64,000 nucleotides of DNA from Epinephelus fuscoguttatus (lineage: Eukaryota; Chordata; Actinopteri; Perciformes; Serranidae), in the NCBI RefSeq assembly GCF_011397635.1, contig NC_064755.1, positions 19,823,282 through 19,887,281 of the forward strand, written 5' to 3'. The translations under genes and the position numbers were made by a program. The first letter of the stretch is position 1, and each line of letters begins with the position of its first letter. Of this stretch, positions 19,400 through 32,270 are shown piece after piece. Below the pieces are notes generated by a model. The model was not told the origin of the DNA. It was given only the letters and a program-made list of their open reading frames with translations, and searched no databases.

Positions 19400-22070
19400 T
19401 ATTTTACTGATATCACCAAAATTCCCCCCCAGATCTGCTTCGATTTTTGCACAACCTTCAGATGGACGTACAGTATAACAGATCTTAAATGATAGTGTTT
19501 CTCAAAGCTGCAAGTCTGTAAAATATCCAGCAGTGCTCTATGCTGCTGGATGTTGCCCACGGGCTCAAATGATCATATCAAGACAATAATGAATGCACAG
19601 TGTTGATGCATTGCTGATCCATCTCCTGCTCTTCTCAGTGCCGTTGAATAGTGAGGGGGCGTCTCAGGACAGGAATCACACTGTAGTTAGTTTTTACACC
19701 ACAGTCGTGGTTCTGTTGGCCACTGAGCAGCTCCAGCAGAGTGGCTGGGGGTGAAGTGCGCTCCTCGAGTGCACCTCAGTTGTCATCACTGAGGCAGACA
19801 AGAGGATTGTTCATTATGAATTTTCTAAACAGAACATCTAAGCAAAATGTTTTGATAGGAACTACCTGTTGTTGCTGCTGCTGTTCTGTTCAATAATAGA
19901 GAAAGTGTTTTTTGAAAAACTGGAATCTTTGATCAGATATTCTCAGCATCCTTATCGCCTTGAGATACTGAACTACATTTGGAGGTCTGTCAATAGCTTG
20001 AAACAGAAGGTGGTTGAATTAATAATTCAAAGCTGTCATGTTATTTTAGCATACCGCGGGTCCAAAGGTCACTTATCCACCCCTGCATTTCCACTGGCTC
20101 GCTTACTCGAGTATGGTACTAATCTCAAAAGAGGTTATGCAACCGCTTTTCTATTTTCCATCACAGTACATTACATCCTAAAGTCTTAAGTTCTCCCATG
20201 GTTTGAAGGTTGAAGTTTCATCTCAGTTTTAGGCCTTTGATGTATATTGTAAGAGTAAGCAGCCTCTTGTTAACTCCTCTCCAGGCTGTGTTTTGATAGA
20301 AGGTGTTTGGGGCGTTGTGTTATTATGTGCTCGTTATTTTCCGCAATGCTGCGAAGGGGAGGGATACCCCCATCTCTCTCCTCCTCCTTCTCCCATCTCT
20401 TCCTCCCTCTCTCAGCCCTCTCGGTGACAGCAGACCCCCTGCTCCTGTTTTTGTCACTCCAGCATAGCATCTAATGAGCTCAGAAGAATTGCACCACGGG
20501 AAGAGTGACAGCCCCTGGTCATGTTTCCACCACCTCTCCTGCTGCTCTCCAATCACACCCACTCCTAAATGTATCTGTAAAGCCACAGATGTATTCAGTG
20601 AGCTTCTCCCCTTTGAATAGTTAGTATGCGCATCTCCCAGAAACAGGGGATAATTGTTTGGGTAAATGAAGGGTGAGGGTGTTGGTGTGCTGGTAAAAAA
20701 GTTCGGAAATGTTTCCCTGTTTTGGATATTGAATTTGAGGGAGAACATACCTGCAAACCAATTACCGTGCTACATTTAAAATTGCACACTGCCAAGCAAT
20801 ACGCATTCTTTCAATTAGAGTTAGAAGGTTTCATTTTCCAAGTCCTCGAGAAAGAGCCAGTTATTTGACAGGACCCATATTCACTGTAGAAAATCAATAT
20901 GGATGTGCTCACTAAAAGGATTTTTTTAGCATGATCCAAGCTTAAGCAGCTGTGACAAACCTCGCCCCTGTTTCCCAGGAGTATCTGAAGGCTAAGATGT
21001 TTTTAGTCCCAGTGTATGTCTGTGTTGGCCTAGATCATCTGAAGGTATACTTGGACAGTAATATCATCATTTCACTGAACTGCTTCCCGGCATGACTGGA
21101 CTGTCTGTGCTGCCATGTGCTGTTTTGTTTGTTGTCTTCACCCGTTATGTGCCATCTATACCAGTACAGTGGTGTCAGGAGGTGAACTGCCACCTACTGC
21201 CAAAATAATCACCACTTAATTTGAATGCACTGTGAAAATACATTGGGGTTTTTTTTTATTCACTTTGAATGCCTGTAAATACATTCAGGCACAGTGGTCA
21301 GTGGAACAGTCTGCTGTACTGCAGGTTTGCCTCACCTCGCAGGAGATACTGGTTTCCATTGTTTTTCAAAAATCCATTAACAAGACTGAAAGTCTGAACT
21401 TCCACAGCATCCCCCTAAAGCCTGCAATGTTCATCACACTCCACAATTTGAAACTGTTTGACAGAATGAACACTACAGTGATGATTTCACTGGGGCCTTC
21501 AGGCAGTGGGGATAAAAATGTTAATATGTCCTCAGGGTGGCCAGAGAGGAAAGACCACATGGTCATTAGAATAAAAATTGGTTTATCTCCTTGGGAGGCT
21601 AAAACTGCTGAGCAAATATCACGACAATCTGCCTAGTAGGTCACGGAATATGCTGTGTGCCCAACTGACAGTATGACGTATGGTCGGAGCAAATATAAAT
21701 CTCATTAGGTGCTTAAAATAAAAGGATCGTCTTGTAGGGAACATGCATGTGCTCAGTCATTTTTATTGCCCATTGGTACTGAAGTATTTAGACCTAACTT
21801 TGGCATCATTACCAGGTTAAAATAAAGAATAAGGACTAGAACATTCAGTAATGGTGGCAAGTAGAACAACAAGTCAATGTGCTCAGTTATTTCCCCCATT
21901 CTACTTCCCTCTGCACCATGAAAGGCTTTTTTTGTTTGTTTTTTTTTAATAAACATAAAAAATAACATCACATTTAATAATGATAAAAAATCAAATAAAG
22001 TGAACAGACTGACTTCAAAATACTTTACAACGACCATATACACATCTGCATATCAGTACTTCTCTGTATA
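19400..22070. other. intergenic DNA, no gene recognised
   Basis: The frames here show no family similarity. A pyrimidine-rich segment lies at 20375-20450. Confidence 0.4.
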
Positions 22071-22079
22071 TTTCCTGTT

Positions 22080-22270
22080 ATACACTCACAAACATATGCG
22101 CATATGTGTACATACATACATACATTTAAACACACATATACACATACACATACACGCAGGCATAGGTGTGCCTACTATGTATCCATGTATCTGTCCAAAC
22201 CCTTTCAGTGAGTCATTTCAATTCAATAAAGCAAAAAAGAAGAAAAGAAAGAAAAGAAAAGAAGAAAAGT
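22080..22270. repeat. CA/TACA microsatellite and purine tract
   Basis: 22090-22160 is irregular (ACATA/CACA) repeat; 22225-22270 is almost pure A/G (AAGAAAAG units). Confidence 0.7.
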
Positions 22271-22534
22271 AAAATGGCACACAGAAAAATGGTCATCTTT
22301 TTGAAACCAGTAAATTCTATTAATTCTGTCCCAAATTCTATTCAGTTTGTTCAATTCCAATCTGGAAGAAAAGGTCAGCTACTCTGTACTTGATAGGCTA
22401 ATATGTATTACATCAACCCACTCTTTAACCTTTGGTACCTCTTTCTTCAGCCAATGCCAATATCTGGCATTAGCTTTTTCTTTTACTTGCAAATAACATG
22501 ATATCTAAATGTATATATGTTCATTCTTCATTTT

Positions 22535-22832
22535 CGGTAATTGCAAGGGGTCTTTGGGGGCTGGAGCCTATCCCAGCTGATATTGGGCGAGAGGCAGGGT
22601 ACACCCTTGACAGATCTCCAGACTATCACAGGGCTGACACATAGAGACAGAAAACCATTCATGCTAACATTCACACCTACGGGCAATTTAGAGTCACCAA
22701 TTAACCTGCATGTCTTTGGACTGCGCTGACATGGGGAGAACATGCAAACTCTGCACAGATGGGCTCCCCCACCCTAGGTTTGAATCCACGAACACTCTTG
22801 CTGTGAGGCGACAAGGCTAACCACCACCTTAA
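22535..22832 (+). repeat. teleost interspersed repeat (GGGCTGGAGCCTATCCCAGC family), copy 1
   Basis: Contains GGAGCCTATCCCAGCTGA, GGGCGAGAGGCAGGGTACAC, CATTCACACCTACGGGCAAT, ACATGGGGAGAACATGCAAA and CTTGCTGTGAGGCGACAAGG in the standard order of this family. A segment between CTTTGGACTG and CGCTGACATG is missing compared with copy 2. Confidence 0.7.
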
Positions 22833-22849
22833 CATGATCCTAAACATAT

Positions 22850-24668
22850 ACTCATTCATTCACTCAATCATTTTCTGTATTTGTCTTCAAATCTTTTAAG
22901 TCCTTTTTTCATTTTCCTTCAGTATAATGTCTCAAATGTAAGTAGAAATTCCCCCTTAATATTTCCTCCATACATTTCTTTCACTCAAACCAGTAAAGGC
23001 TAAAAGAGGGGCAACCTCTCAAAACATGGGAGTGATCTGCTTTAATTGCATCTCATAATCTCCAGCATCTTGTGTCTTATCTTTTTGTCTGTGCTGGTGT
23101 TATAAAAAATCTTGTAAAATTTTTCCATCTGTATTTTCTACAGTATAAGGAACAAGTTGTACCACAGTCACATATTGATTTCTTTCCATTTGCTGATAGC
23201 ACAATATTTTCCTTTTTCTCCTTAGGCTCCTTTGTATAATGCATCATTTCCACAACTGTATATAGTTTCGATATTAACTCCCTACCTGAATCTGAATCAC
23301 ATGCTGATCATTTTTAACTTGGACCCATCTATGTTCTCCCTTCTTATTGTTTGCTCTAAATAGTGTCTCAATTGATCCTTAAATTATTGGAAGCTTTAAA
23401 TTTCCTTCATCTTTAAGAGCTTCCAGTATATCTTAGGGCTCCTTGCCTAGGTTTGAAACCTCTTATCTTTACTGTTTGGAAGTAAATCAGAATCATATGC
23501 AATCTCTTGTAATATCCTGCTATGTACTTTCAAGCTGTTCTGTGTGAGAATTTCAGGCCAAATCTTGAGAGATATTTCCAATTGTAGATTCATCTCCCCT
23601 CTTAGGTGTGTTCTTAGTATAGGAAGGTTTATATTGTAAATTCAATTTCTTTGAATTTTTAAACCTCCCCAGAAAATCCAGCAGAAAGTTGCAAGTGAAC
23701 ACAGCAGACTTAAATGTGTTCAATTCAAAAAGGCTTAGATTGAACACTTAAAGTATTTCTATTCACATCTGTGTAGCGGGGATTGACTCACTGAATGGCA
23801 CTTTGATGCAGTGTTGGTGGGATCAGCAGTGGGACTGGACAAGCATTTAAACCTGCATCACCTCCCTCGTCTTCATCTTTCCTAGGACGGACTGTTATAC
23901 TTAGCGGATCCCACACCTTATCATCTTCTCGCTCACTTGGAGTCAGTTAACTTACCACAAAGCTTTCCTTTTTATGTGTGACTTACGGGGCTCCTTCCCA
24001 AAGACTCAAAGACTTACAAATCAAAAACCTGCAGAATGCCCCAGCCTGGAAACCTTTTTCTTTTGATCATGTGCTCAAATTATGGTCCTTTTTATCACGC
24101 TTGTTATTTTACTATTCAATTAAAATGTGCTTTACAGTACCTCCTCATATCTAATAAGTGGCTGGTTGAATTTAAATTTCTCGGAATAGTTTAAGATTAA
24201 GAGCAGCGCCTGAGTGAGAGTTTAAATGCCCTCTACTTAAGACTCCTTTGGCCTGTCCAGCTGCCACAGCTGCTGTATCTGTGTACTGGTTTGCTTGGAG
24301 CTCGTCCTGTATTGCAGCAACATGCCTACTGTATTTCATTACCATACATTACCATTCCAGGTCTGAAAAAGAGAAGGAAGGATTGGAAAATAATTCTGTT
24401 TTCGACAGAACCCTTGTCTGTTTTGACCTAATATTTATGCTTTGCACATTTATGAAGATGTTTTTTTTTTCTTCCCTCTGAGTTTGACAGCGAACAGTGA
24501 GCTAAGTATGATGCATGCAAAGGTCTGTGGGTGTGCTGCTTATGTTTTGTACTGCAGTTTTGGGTTGTATGCTGAATGGTATCTGCAGCAGGTAATTCAG
24601 GTCCAAGAGTGACCCAGTTAAAAAGGCCATGTTTGTGTTTATAGCTGGTTCTGTCCTCTCATCTCTAG
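22850..24668. other. upstream region of the furin coding exon, no gene recognised
   Basis: AT-rich DNA without exon-like signals until the polypyrimidine tract at 24650. Confidence 0.4.
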
Positions 24669-24948
24669 GCCACTGTTCTACTTTGCTGCAATAAGGTAGA
24701 TCAGCCCCACTCTGCCTGGGAAGCAGTGACAGACGGACGGATAGACTGCCCTGCAAAGTGTTCTCCTTTTCATGGATGCCAGGGTGGCCCTGCTGCACTT
24801 ATGGACAGTCCTTGTCCTCCTGACAGCTGAACCGAAGTGGATTAATGCTGCAGAGGTCTACACCAATGCTTGGGCTGTCCAGATCAATGGGGGCCCAGAG
24901 GAAGCCGACCGCATCGCCAGGAAACATGGGTTCATCAACCACGGCAAT
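24669..24948 (+). CDS. furin: furin-type proprotein convertase, first coding exon (signal peptide and propeptide start)
   Basis: Furin is a Golgi/endosomal subtilisin-like protease that cleaves precursors after multibasic sites. The exon begins after a strong acceptor (ctctcatctctag at 24656-24668), has a 103-base leader without ATG, and starts coding at 24772. Residues 1-26 form a signal peptide (hydrophobic ALLHLWTVLVLLTA). VYTNAWAVQINGGPEEAD and IARKHGFINHGN follow, matching human furin VFTNTWAVRIPGGP...ARKHGFLNLGQ, the start of the inhibitory propeptide. It ends GGCAAT|gtaagt in phase 0 after 59 codons. PCSK5 and PCSK6 share this region, but the ARKHGF run and the following exon fit furin best; the name furinb or furina cannot be decided here. 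Confidence 0.82.
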
Positions 24949-27900
24949 GTAAGTCCGACTTGCAGTATGTGTGTGTGTGAATGCGCGAGTTCATACATAT
25001 TGAGGAGGCGTCTCTCACACTTGACTGCATGTACATACACAGCTACGTCTTGTAGGTGAACATCAATATTAAGAAGTGTTGTACATCAAAGCCGAGCATC
25101 AGAGAGTCAGACGTGACCCCTTCAGGCAATCCTGTTTTTGCAGCGGATTGCAAAAGTGTGGCCTCCTCCACTTCTTGTAGCTTAAGTGGGGCAAGCATGA
25201 CTTCCAAACACACTGGCAGACAGTTGTGTTTACAGAGTAGTGTTAGGAATAGACAGAAATAATAAGGCTGTTATTTCAGGGTCTCAAGGAAGATAGTTAT
25301 TTTTAAGTATGATGTAGGTAGTTTGGTTTTATTGCCACCACTTTAGCATCTGTTTTTGGTAATGCCAAGTCATATTAATTAAATGAGCTGTTGGTGTCAT
25401 ACATTTTACACATAAGCGAAAGAAAAAAAAGCAAAGAATAGTGGGGGAAGTCATAGTGACTTATTGTTCTTTCAATGGTGTGTTAAGTCCCTTGAATATG
25501 AAAATGCTTCCAAGGCTAAGCTTTTCCATATTTGTGCTCAGCGGTTGACAGTGATTCGCTATTTGGTCCCCTCTTTCCCCTGTTGCTCCACTTGAGACTT
25601 TACTTCATTTGCATGTGTCTTTGTGGAGCTGCCTGAGTGCTACACACGCCAGTGAACAGCCTTCTGGATTACTTCTTAGGAATATGCGTAGGTGGTTCTG
25701 CATATTCCCACCCCACTTCTCCCCACCTCAAAAAAAGAGGATTTTCTGAAAGAGAGGTTTGCAAAATTAATTCAGGCTTATCTTTGCTTTCTTTATTTTG
25801 TCAAAGATGGAGTTTTGTTTGGAGTGCCAAATGTTTTAAGTCTCTCTGTTATCCTAGAGAACCGTTGCCACTTGGGTTTACGGCATCTGAACAAGATTAG
25901 ATGTGTGTCATTATGAAATGCTCTTTATCGTCCGCCACCTTATATTAAATTGTATCAAGCACTGAGCTTGTCCGAAGAACTTACATTCTGCTTGGATCTA
26001 GAGTTCATTTAGTATTGATCTAGATAGCTGCAGTTGTTCCAACAGTCTAAACCCATTGTACCGCCCAGTGAAAGAAAGTGTACATTAGGTGTAATGGCCC
26101 CTAACAGACTTTTACTCTTAATTGCTTCTCTGAATTCTAAATAGAGAATCAATCTCTAGTCTTAGTGAATTGGGTAAAATGAAATGTTCAATATTCTGCT
26201 CACAGAGCACACATACATATTCTACACAATCACCCAGGGACACAATGCTGTGGAGCAAAGAAAAAAAAAAAGTCTCTCTTCCTCCGAACGAGGCAATTTT
26301 TCTTCTTTCATATTCCCCTTATGTGATCACGTTCCCCGAAAAAAACTTTTATGGCTTTCTTTCTCCTGTTTATCTCTTCTTCCCTCATTTCACCCATACC
26401 TCAAAGACGTCTCCAGCTTCTATTCTTTCCGCTAAACCACAAGATTAATGTGGAGATGTATAGTTTTGTTTTTCTCCCTCTGTTAATTCGTGATTGAGTC
26501 AAAGGAGTAGAGCTAGAAGCAGTCACAGGAACGAGTCTTCTAAGATGCCTGTCACTGAATCTCTGATGCCATATGGCAGCCTGTCATTTTAATGCATCTG
26601 ACATTAAGCTGCTGAGGTCCCCAAATGGGAGCCTAGCCCCAAAGTGGGTCCTATAAAAAAACCAACTCACCTCATCCCAGCCAACCATCAGTGCCTTTCT
26701 GTGGGTCTGGGTGCATGACACCGCAGCCCACAGGATGTCTGTCTCCCTTACAGAGGTGCTTTCTTCCTGAAGAAACGCTGTAGTGGAGCTTCTTTTTGCA
26801 GTTTTGATGTGAGAGGCAGCTTTTCCAACAGTGGATATAGATGTCTGCAAGTTTAGAGAAATGTATAACAGGAAAAAAGGTGAAGTAGGAAAGGGAGTAG
26901 AAAGAATTGGGGTAATTGACAATTTCCTATTGGAAAAAAATAAGAAGAGTAGAAGCTAGAGACATGTGGTGATAGCATAGCAGTATGGCTGTGTATGCGT
27001 GTGGGAGAAGACTGGCAAAAAAGAGGAAGATAGCGAAGAGAGTATGGTATTACGAGCCGAAAAGCATGAGTGCAGGATGACTGGAAGGGTGAAATTTAGT
27101 ATTATCCACTGTCTGGAATTAGATTTTGTGTGAGTACATCTTCCGTCATTGTTTCACAGAGGCACCCAAATAAGTTTTTATTTTAGTCTCTAGTCCCTGA
27201 GTGGGTGCAATGAGAAAAGGATGATCTACAGGCTATGTGCAGTCAGTGTCCGTGCTGTGATAGTACAGTGCGGGTTATTTGAGGCTATGGGTTAAGCAAG
27301 GCTTTGTATGACTCGGGGGGCCTACAGGGTATATGGCTTAGTCATTTTTCCATCATCCTTGGTGGTTGTTCTACAGAGCACTTGAAGAAAGTAAGGAGGC
27401 TGATGTATAATCAGGAGGTAATGGGATTTTTATCACTAACATGATTACGGGATCATCACGTAACTGATTATTTGTTCGCCGCAGTGCTCAGAAATGCCTT
27501 ATTGTCTCAGTTCATCTTTACGTATCCGCAGATTCACTCATTATGCTTCAGCCTAATTTTATTTGAGTGGGCGTTAGAGGAAGAAAGCATGCTTATGTGA
27601 TTGTGCGTGTGCGAGCGTGTGTTCAGAACCAGGGTTTAAGTGTAAATGTCATCAAGACTTCCCAGCGTGCATCGGCGGCACTTTACAAGTTGTCACAGAG
27701 GGTTGTTGTATCTGTTTCTCTGTAATCTGTTCAATAGGATGTTTTTTTTTCTTCTCCCAATAATGCTTTTGTGTCTGTGTGGGAGTTCCAGACCAGGGTT
27801 TAGAGCTAAATGTCACGTTGTTTTCATGGTGAGCCGAGTCAGAATCATTGTTTTTATGAGGATGGGCAGGCTCTGTGGGCGTTGACAGACTGAATCACCC

Positions 27901-28781
27901 CGCTCTGTGGAGTAGACGTCTAATGCCAGAGCCTCTCTCTGTGTCTCTCTTTCAATCGCTCTCTTTCTACATCTCTCCATCTGGGTCTCTTGGTCTTGGT
28001 TTCTGTCTATTTATAGCTAACCTCCTCAAAAATTGTCTATAGTGTAATCTGAAATAAACAAAACGCAGGTTATCCAACTTCCCACCCTCTGCTCCAGCTG
28101 TCGTGGCTGGCCCTCTCTTCAAAAGCTGCAGGAAAACATACTGCTGGCTCTTGTGTTGCAGAGGTAACAGGTAATTTCCAGCTGGTGAGCAAATGTTTGA
28201 TTGCAGTCACCCTGTGTCGGCTGATTGCACTATAATATTCCTTCAAAATTCAATATTCCTGTTGCAATTTTGCTTTTTCAGACCGCTGTTTTCCAATTTC
28301 ATACCATAACAGCCCCACACGCGCATAAACACACGCACACTCTGTGCTAGGTGGAATGTAATGCTTTCCAAGGCCATTGTCCATTACTCATGATACCCTG
28401 CCAACTGTGTGATGCATCAGCCTACTAGCCAGTTCCCTCTCTATCTCTCTCTCTGTTTGTCGATTCAATTCAAATGAGGTGTATTGGCATGAAATGTAAC
28501 AAAATGAATACATGAAATACATCTCACTCTCTGCGTATCTGGTGTCTGTGTGAGCTGGTCACAGCCCATCAGGATTGAGTTCATGTTTTATTGCATAAGA
28601 AATGACACTGATGCTTTTAAGAATGCACAAGGGCAGTTTGCTCTGTGGGTGAGGAGAGTTTGATTATTTTATATTTGAATTTCTATTTGTAAAGCAAGCT
28701 CCGTCGGGCTGATTGTCTCAGATAGTGTCATTGCTTTTATCTTTGCTTTCATTTGGCTTGAGTGCAATTCGGAGGCATGTG

Positions 28782-28802
28782 TGTGTTTGTGTGTGTGTGT
28801 GT
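28782..28802. repeat. (GT)n microsatellite
   Basis: Short GT run within a GTGTGTTTGTGTG context. Confidence 0.7.
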
Positions 28803-29566
28803 GGCGCCGTTGTTTGGCTTGCTGATGTTTTTGTCCTCATTTTAAGGTAATAGTTTATTAAAAGGAACATCAAAAGTATGTCTCTTTCCCTCTCTCTGGT
28901 TCTCCATCTCTGTCTTTGCTTGTTGTTTTCTCTCCAGTGCATACCCCTTCTGAGATGTTCATATCCTCACACTTTGCCACTCTAGTTTCACTCATAAACC
29001 CCGTACTACACTGTTCTGCAGTAGTGCCTGCACCTGCAGTATTTGCTGTCTTCTATTTCCCTCAGGACTTTGAAGGGAAATAAGGAGTGCCTCTCTGAAT
29101 AAAGCTGTGAAGTCTTGCCGTTGGCACTAACGAATCGCAACAGAAAGAGTCTCCAGAGGTGCTAATATATTATAATGGTACCAGGAGAATATTCTCAGAG
29201 AGAGTAAGATTCGGTCTCCTTTTTCTTTTTCTTTTTTTTTTTGTTCCTGTCAAACTAATGTCCCAAGTCATTTTCAGGATTTGTTTGTCTTTCTTCCTTT
29301 GTTCTCTGTTTATTTTTTGATTGGTAAACACTTTGTCACTGCAATAAATATTCACTTTGGAGGACTGGTATTTACCTTTTTAGATGATGCAGAAGTGATT
29401 AATCTAACATCGTCTGATCCCCAATGTAAACAAGCACTCATATCCAAATTTGAATTCACTGGCTGAGCTTCAAGGCAGTTGAAATAAATCTTTCACATCC
29501 ACTGACTTACTTGTATTTGATAACTGCTTTATGTCATTGTAGTCGCCAAAATGGACATTAACCTAA

Positions 29567-30122
29567 TAGGGCTGCCCCCTAATAGTCAACCAAACGTCAG
29601 TCGATCAGAAAGGTTATTAGTCTGCAAGATTTCGGTTGAAGACATGGCATTTGTATGGCCCCTAATTAACAGGGCTGGTACATGCAATTATTATTAACAT
29701 GTCGGACAGGAAATCCAAAGTGTGGGATCACTTTGAGATGGCGAAGGACAAACCCAAGGTGATATGTAAACTCATCTTCATTGGACGACTACAAACATGA
29801 CGTATCATCTGAAACGTGTAAGTAACTACATGCCCATTAGCCACTTAGCACAATCATTAGTGCTTTGCCGACAGCGTCATTAACAGGCAGCTCACTCAGT
29901 GTGTGACGTGCACTTGTAGATAAAATATAGGCCTATATTAATGAAGGTTCATTAGTACGGTTTTGTGTTTCTCTGTAATGCAGTACAGTGTTAACAGTGT
30001 TACTGATACTATTCTTTCTCACACTTTGAACTCAAACCATTGTGTTGCCCCGCCCAAAATATATAATTTCATAATTACATTAATACAGTAAACATGTGGG
30101 CGACTTGTTGACTAATGGTGCT
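29567..30122 (+). mobile_element. hAT-type element with BED-finger remnant
   Basis: The left end AGGGCTGCCCCCTAATAGTC pairs with GACTAATGGTGCT at the right. The frame at 29694 reads MSDRKSKVWDHFEMAKDKPK then VICKL, the start of the BED zinc finger (VW.HF...) that heads hAT transposases. A stop follows after about 35 codons, and the second half of the finger and the catalytic domain are absent. Confidence 0.55.
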
Positions 30123-30184
30123 AAATTACAAGTATTGGTGGACTAGGAAAATTCTTAGTTGGGGGGCAGCCACAGATCCGAACA

Positions 30185-30400
30185 TAACCATAGACTGTAT
30201 AAAAGAAGTGGACGTAGCAGCTGTGGCATCGCCCATTGGTTTGTTTCGAAGCCTCAAGTTTGGCATTTTGACAGTTGCCATCTTGGCTTTTTGGAGCCCA
30301 AAGTAACAATATTTGAACGGGAGGGCGGAGCTGTGGAGGAACAAGGGGTGGATCTGACTATGAACCTGAGGACAGGCCCTTAGTTGCAACTTATCAATCA
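30185..30400 (+). repeat. SINE-like teleost repeat (GACTGTATAAAAGAAGTGGACG), copy 1
   Basis: AGACTGTATAAAAGAAGTGG, CATCGCCCATTGGTTTGT and GCCATCTTGGCTTTTTGG occur in the order also found at 42305-42500, which shows this is a repeated family. Confidence 0.6.
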
Positions 30401-32175
30401 CAAGGCAGCTACACCCTAAGGCATACTTTACCGTCTTTTTAACTCTAAATGGGACCTTAGTTTACAACATTATCATCATGCTGTGTTGAAGACTTGAAAC
30501 TAGCGATTTAGACCATTAACTTGTTAGGAAAATGTTTAATGAGTTAATAAATCAAGTGAGAAGTAGGGACATTTTCGCATGGACCACTTAACAGTCAGAC
30601 TTCGTTTGCAACCAGCAGAGTCGCTCCCTCCTGCATAGAAAGAATGCAGGTTTAAGGCACTTCCTGGTTGGCTTCACATTTCAGAACCAGAGGCCAAAAC
30701 CTCTTTTATACAACAGGGTTGTGAGAAAAGTGAAGGAGGTGTTAAAATGAGGTCAAAAAAGATGAGTGGTGATTTATTGAATAGAAGTCTGGTTGACATG
30801 TAGTATTTGGTCATAATAGCAACTGAGCATTACAGCACATATACCTATGAAATATAATAGTGCACTTTCTGAGTTTGTAAATGTTGTCTTATACATACAG
30901 ATGATTTCTGTTATTGGGAAATTACTGTATCTGGGAAGTGTTTGCTTTCTGCTTAAGTGGAGAAAAAAAAAAGTGTAAAATATGCAGCGTTGCTCTTGGT
31001 GTGTTTACATTTTCAACTGGTTGGGAAATATACTGTCAGTGTGTTCATCATTATTTATTCAGAATATTAATATTCATACATTGATTGACAAACATTGCCT
31101 AAATTATTTTTTGCTCTCGCAGCACCATTTCCTCCCAAGCATAATTAAGCTGCATGACATGATTCAAAGCTGCACAAATTTTAAGACAAGGGCCCTCAGA
31201 TCCCCCATTTTCTTTTTTTGGGGCAGAAACTGGAAATTTGAGGAGCAGGGGAATAAGACCAGTAGAACACTGCTCGGGACATTTGCACCAATGCTGTTTG
31301 AGCCTAGATCCCCCATTTTCAGTCATTTCACACCAATACCCAGTCCATTTGACAGAAACCAATCCAATACCACAGCATCACTAGCATGTAATTTGCACCA
31401 CCACATAACTGAATTCGAATCTGAAGTTGTGAATACTCCGTGAAATTAATTGGCAGCGAGCCTGAATGGTCATCTTAGTCAGAACTTGAATTGAAGAATT
31501 TCCATCTAATTCAGTGTGTTGAAGTACAGCTGGGCTTTGGAGTCCTTGGCGTGTTGATCAATAGTGGAAAAATGAATGTAATGTAGATATCTGTATCCCA
31601 TGAGAATTCTGAAGAAATGTTATCTTCTCTGTAATAACCTGATTATCTCTGTAAGCCACAGCTTTCTGTCGACAACCAGATGCTGCCTCATTCTGAACTA
31701 CATGGGTGGTTAAAAATGTTTCCTTATGGCACAAAATGTATAAGAAATTACTCAAACTCATTTGTCTTGTTGCTAAAGGATGTAAATAACATTGAATTTA
31801 TTAAACTAAAATACATCTCTTCTATAAAAAAATAAGTAGTTAATGAAAAATTCCCCAAGTCAACAGATATTTTACTCATAAATATATTATATGAGTTTAC
31901 TTTCTAGCTAAAGTCATGAAAACTATCAAGTCTTGTAGCTTTGTATCACCCTTCATATTACCCTGTATCGTGAATATTTTTAATCCACTTTTAGCAGGCA
32001 AATACTAATAAAATATTACATCTCAGGAGGGGATTGGGTCAAAGTTTGTTGACATTATATGTCTTTTAAATTTCAAATGTGTAACCAAGTAACTGTCTGT
32101 TGGCATCAGAAATTAAATTTTTAACCTTACGGTCTTCTTTTGTTTTTGTTTCTGTATCGGGTAGCTACATGGCCT

Positions 32176-32202
<27 letters not shown>

Positions 32203-32243
<41 letters not shown>

Positions 32244-32270
32244 CGTGTGCGTGCGTGTGTGTGCGTGATG
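32203..32270. repeat. (GT)n microsatellite with TTTCTC tract
   Basis: About 20 GT units with GC interruptions follow a CTTTCTCTTT-type pyrimidine tract. Confidence 0.85.

Noticed and set aside
22760..22790. tRNA B-box-like GGTTTGAATCC
   Set aside because: It is part of a known interspersed repeat, and no A box or cloverleaf stands around it.
30982..31443. 153-codon plus-strand frame in furin intron 1
   Set aside because: No domain or similarity; AT-rich chance frame.
32203..32270. CRISPR-like or structured repeat
   Set aside because: A plain GT microsatellite; no spacers.
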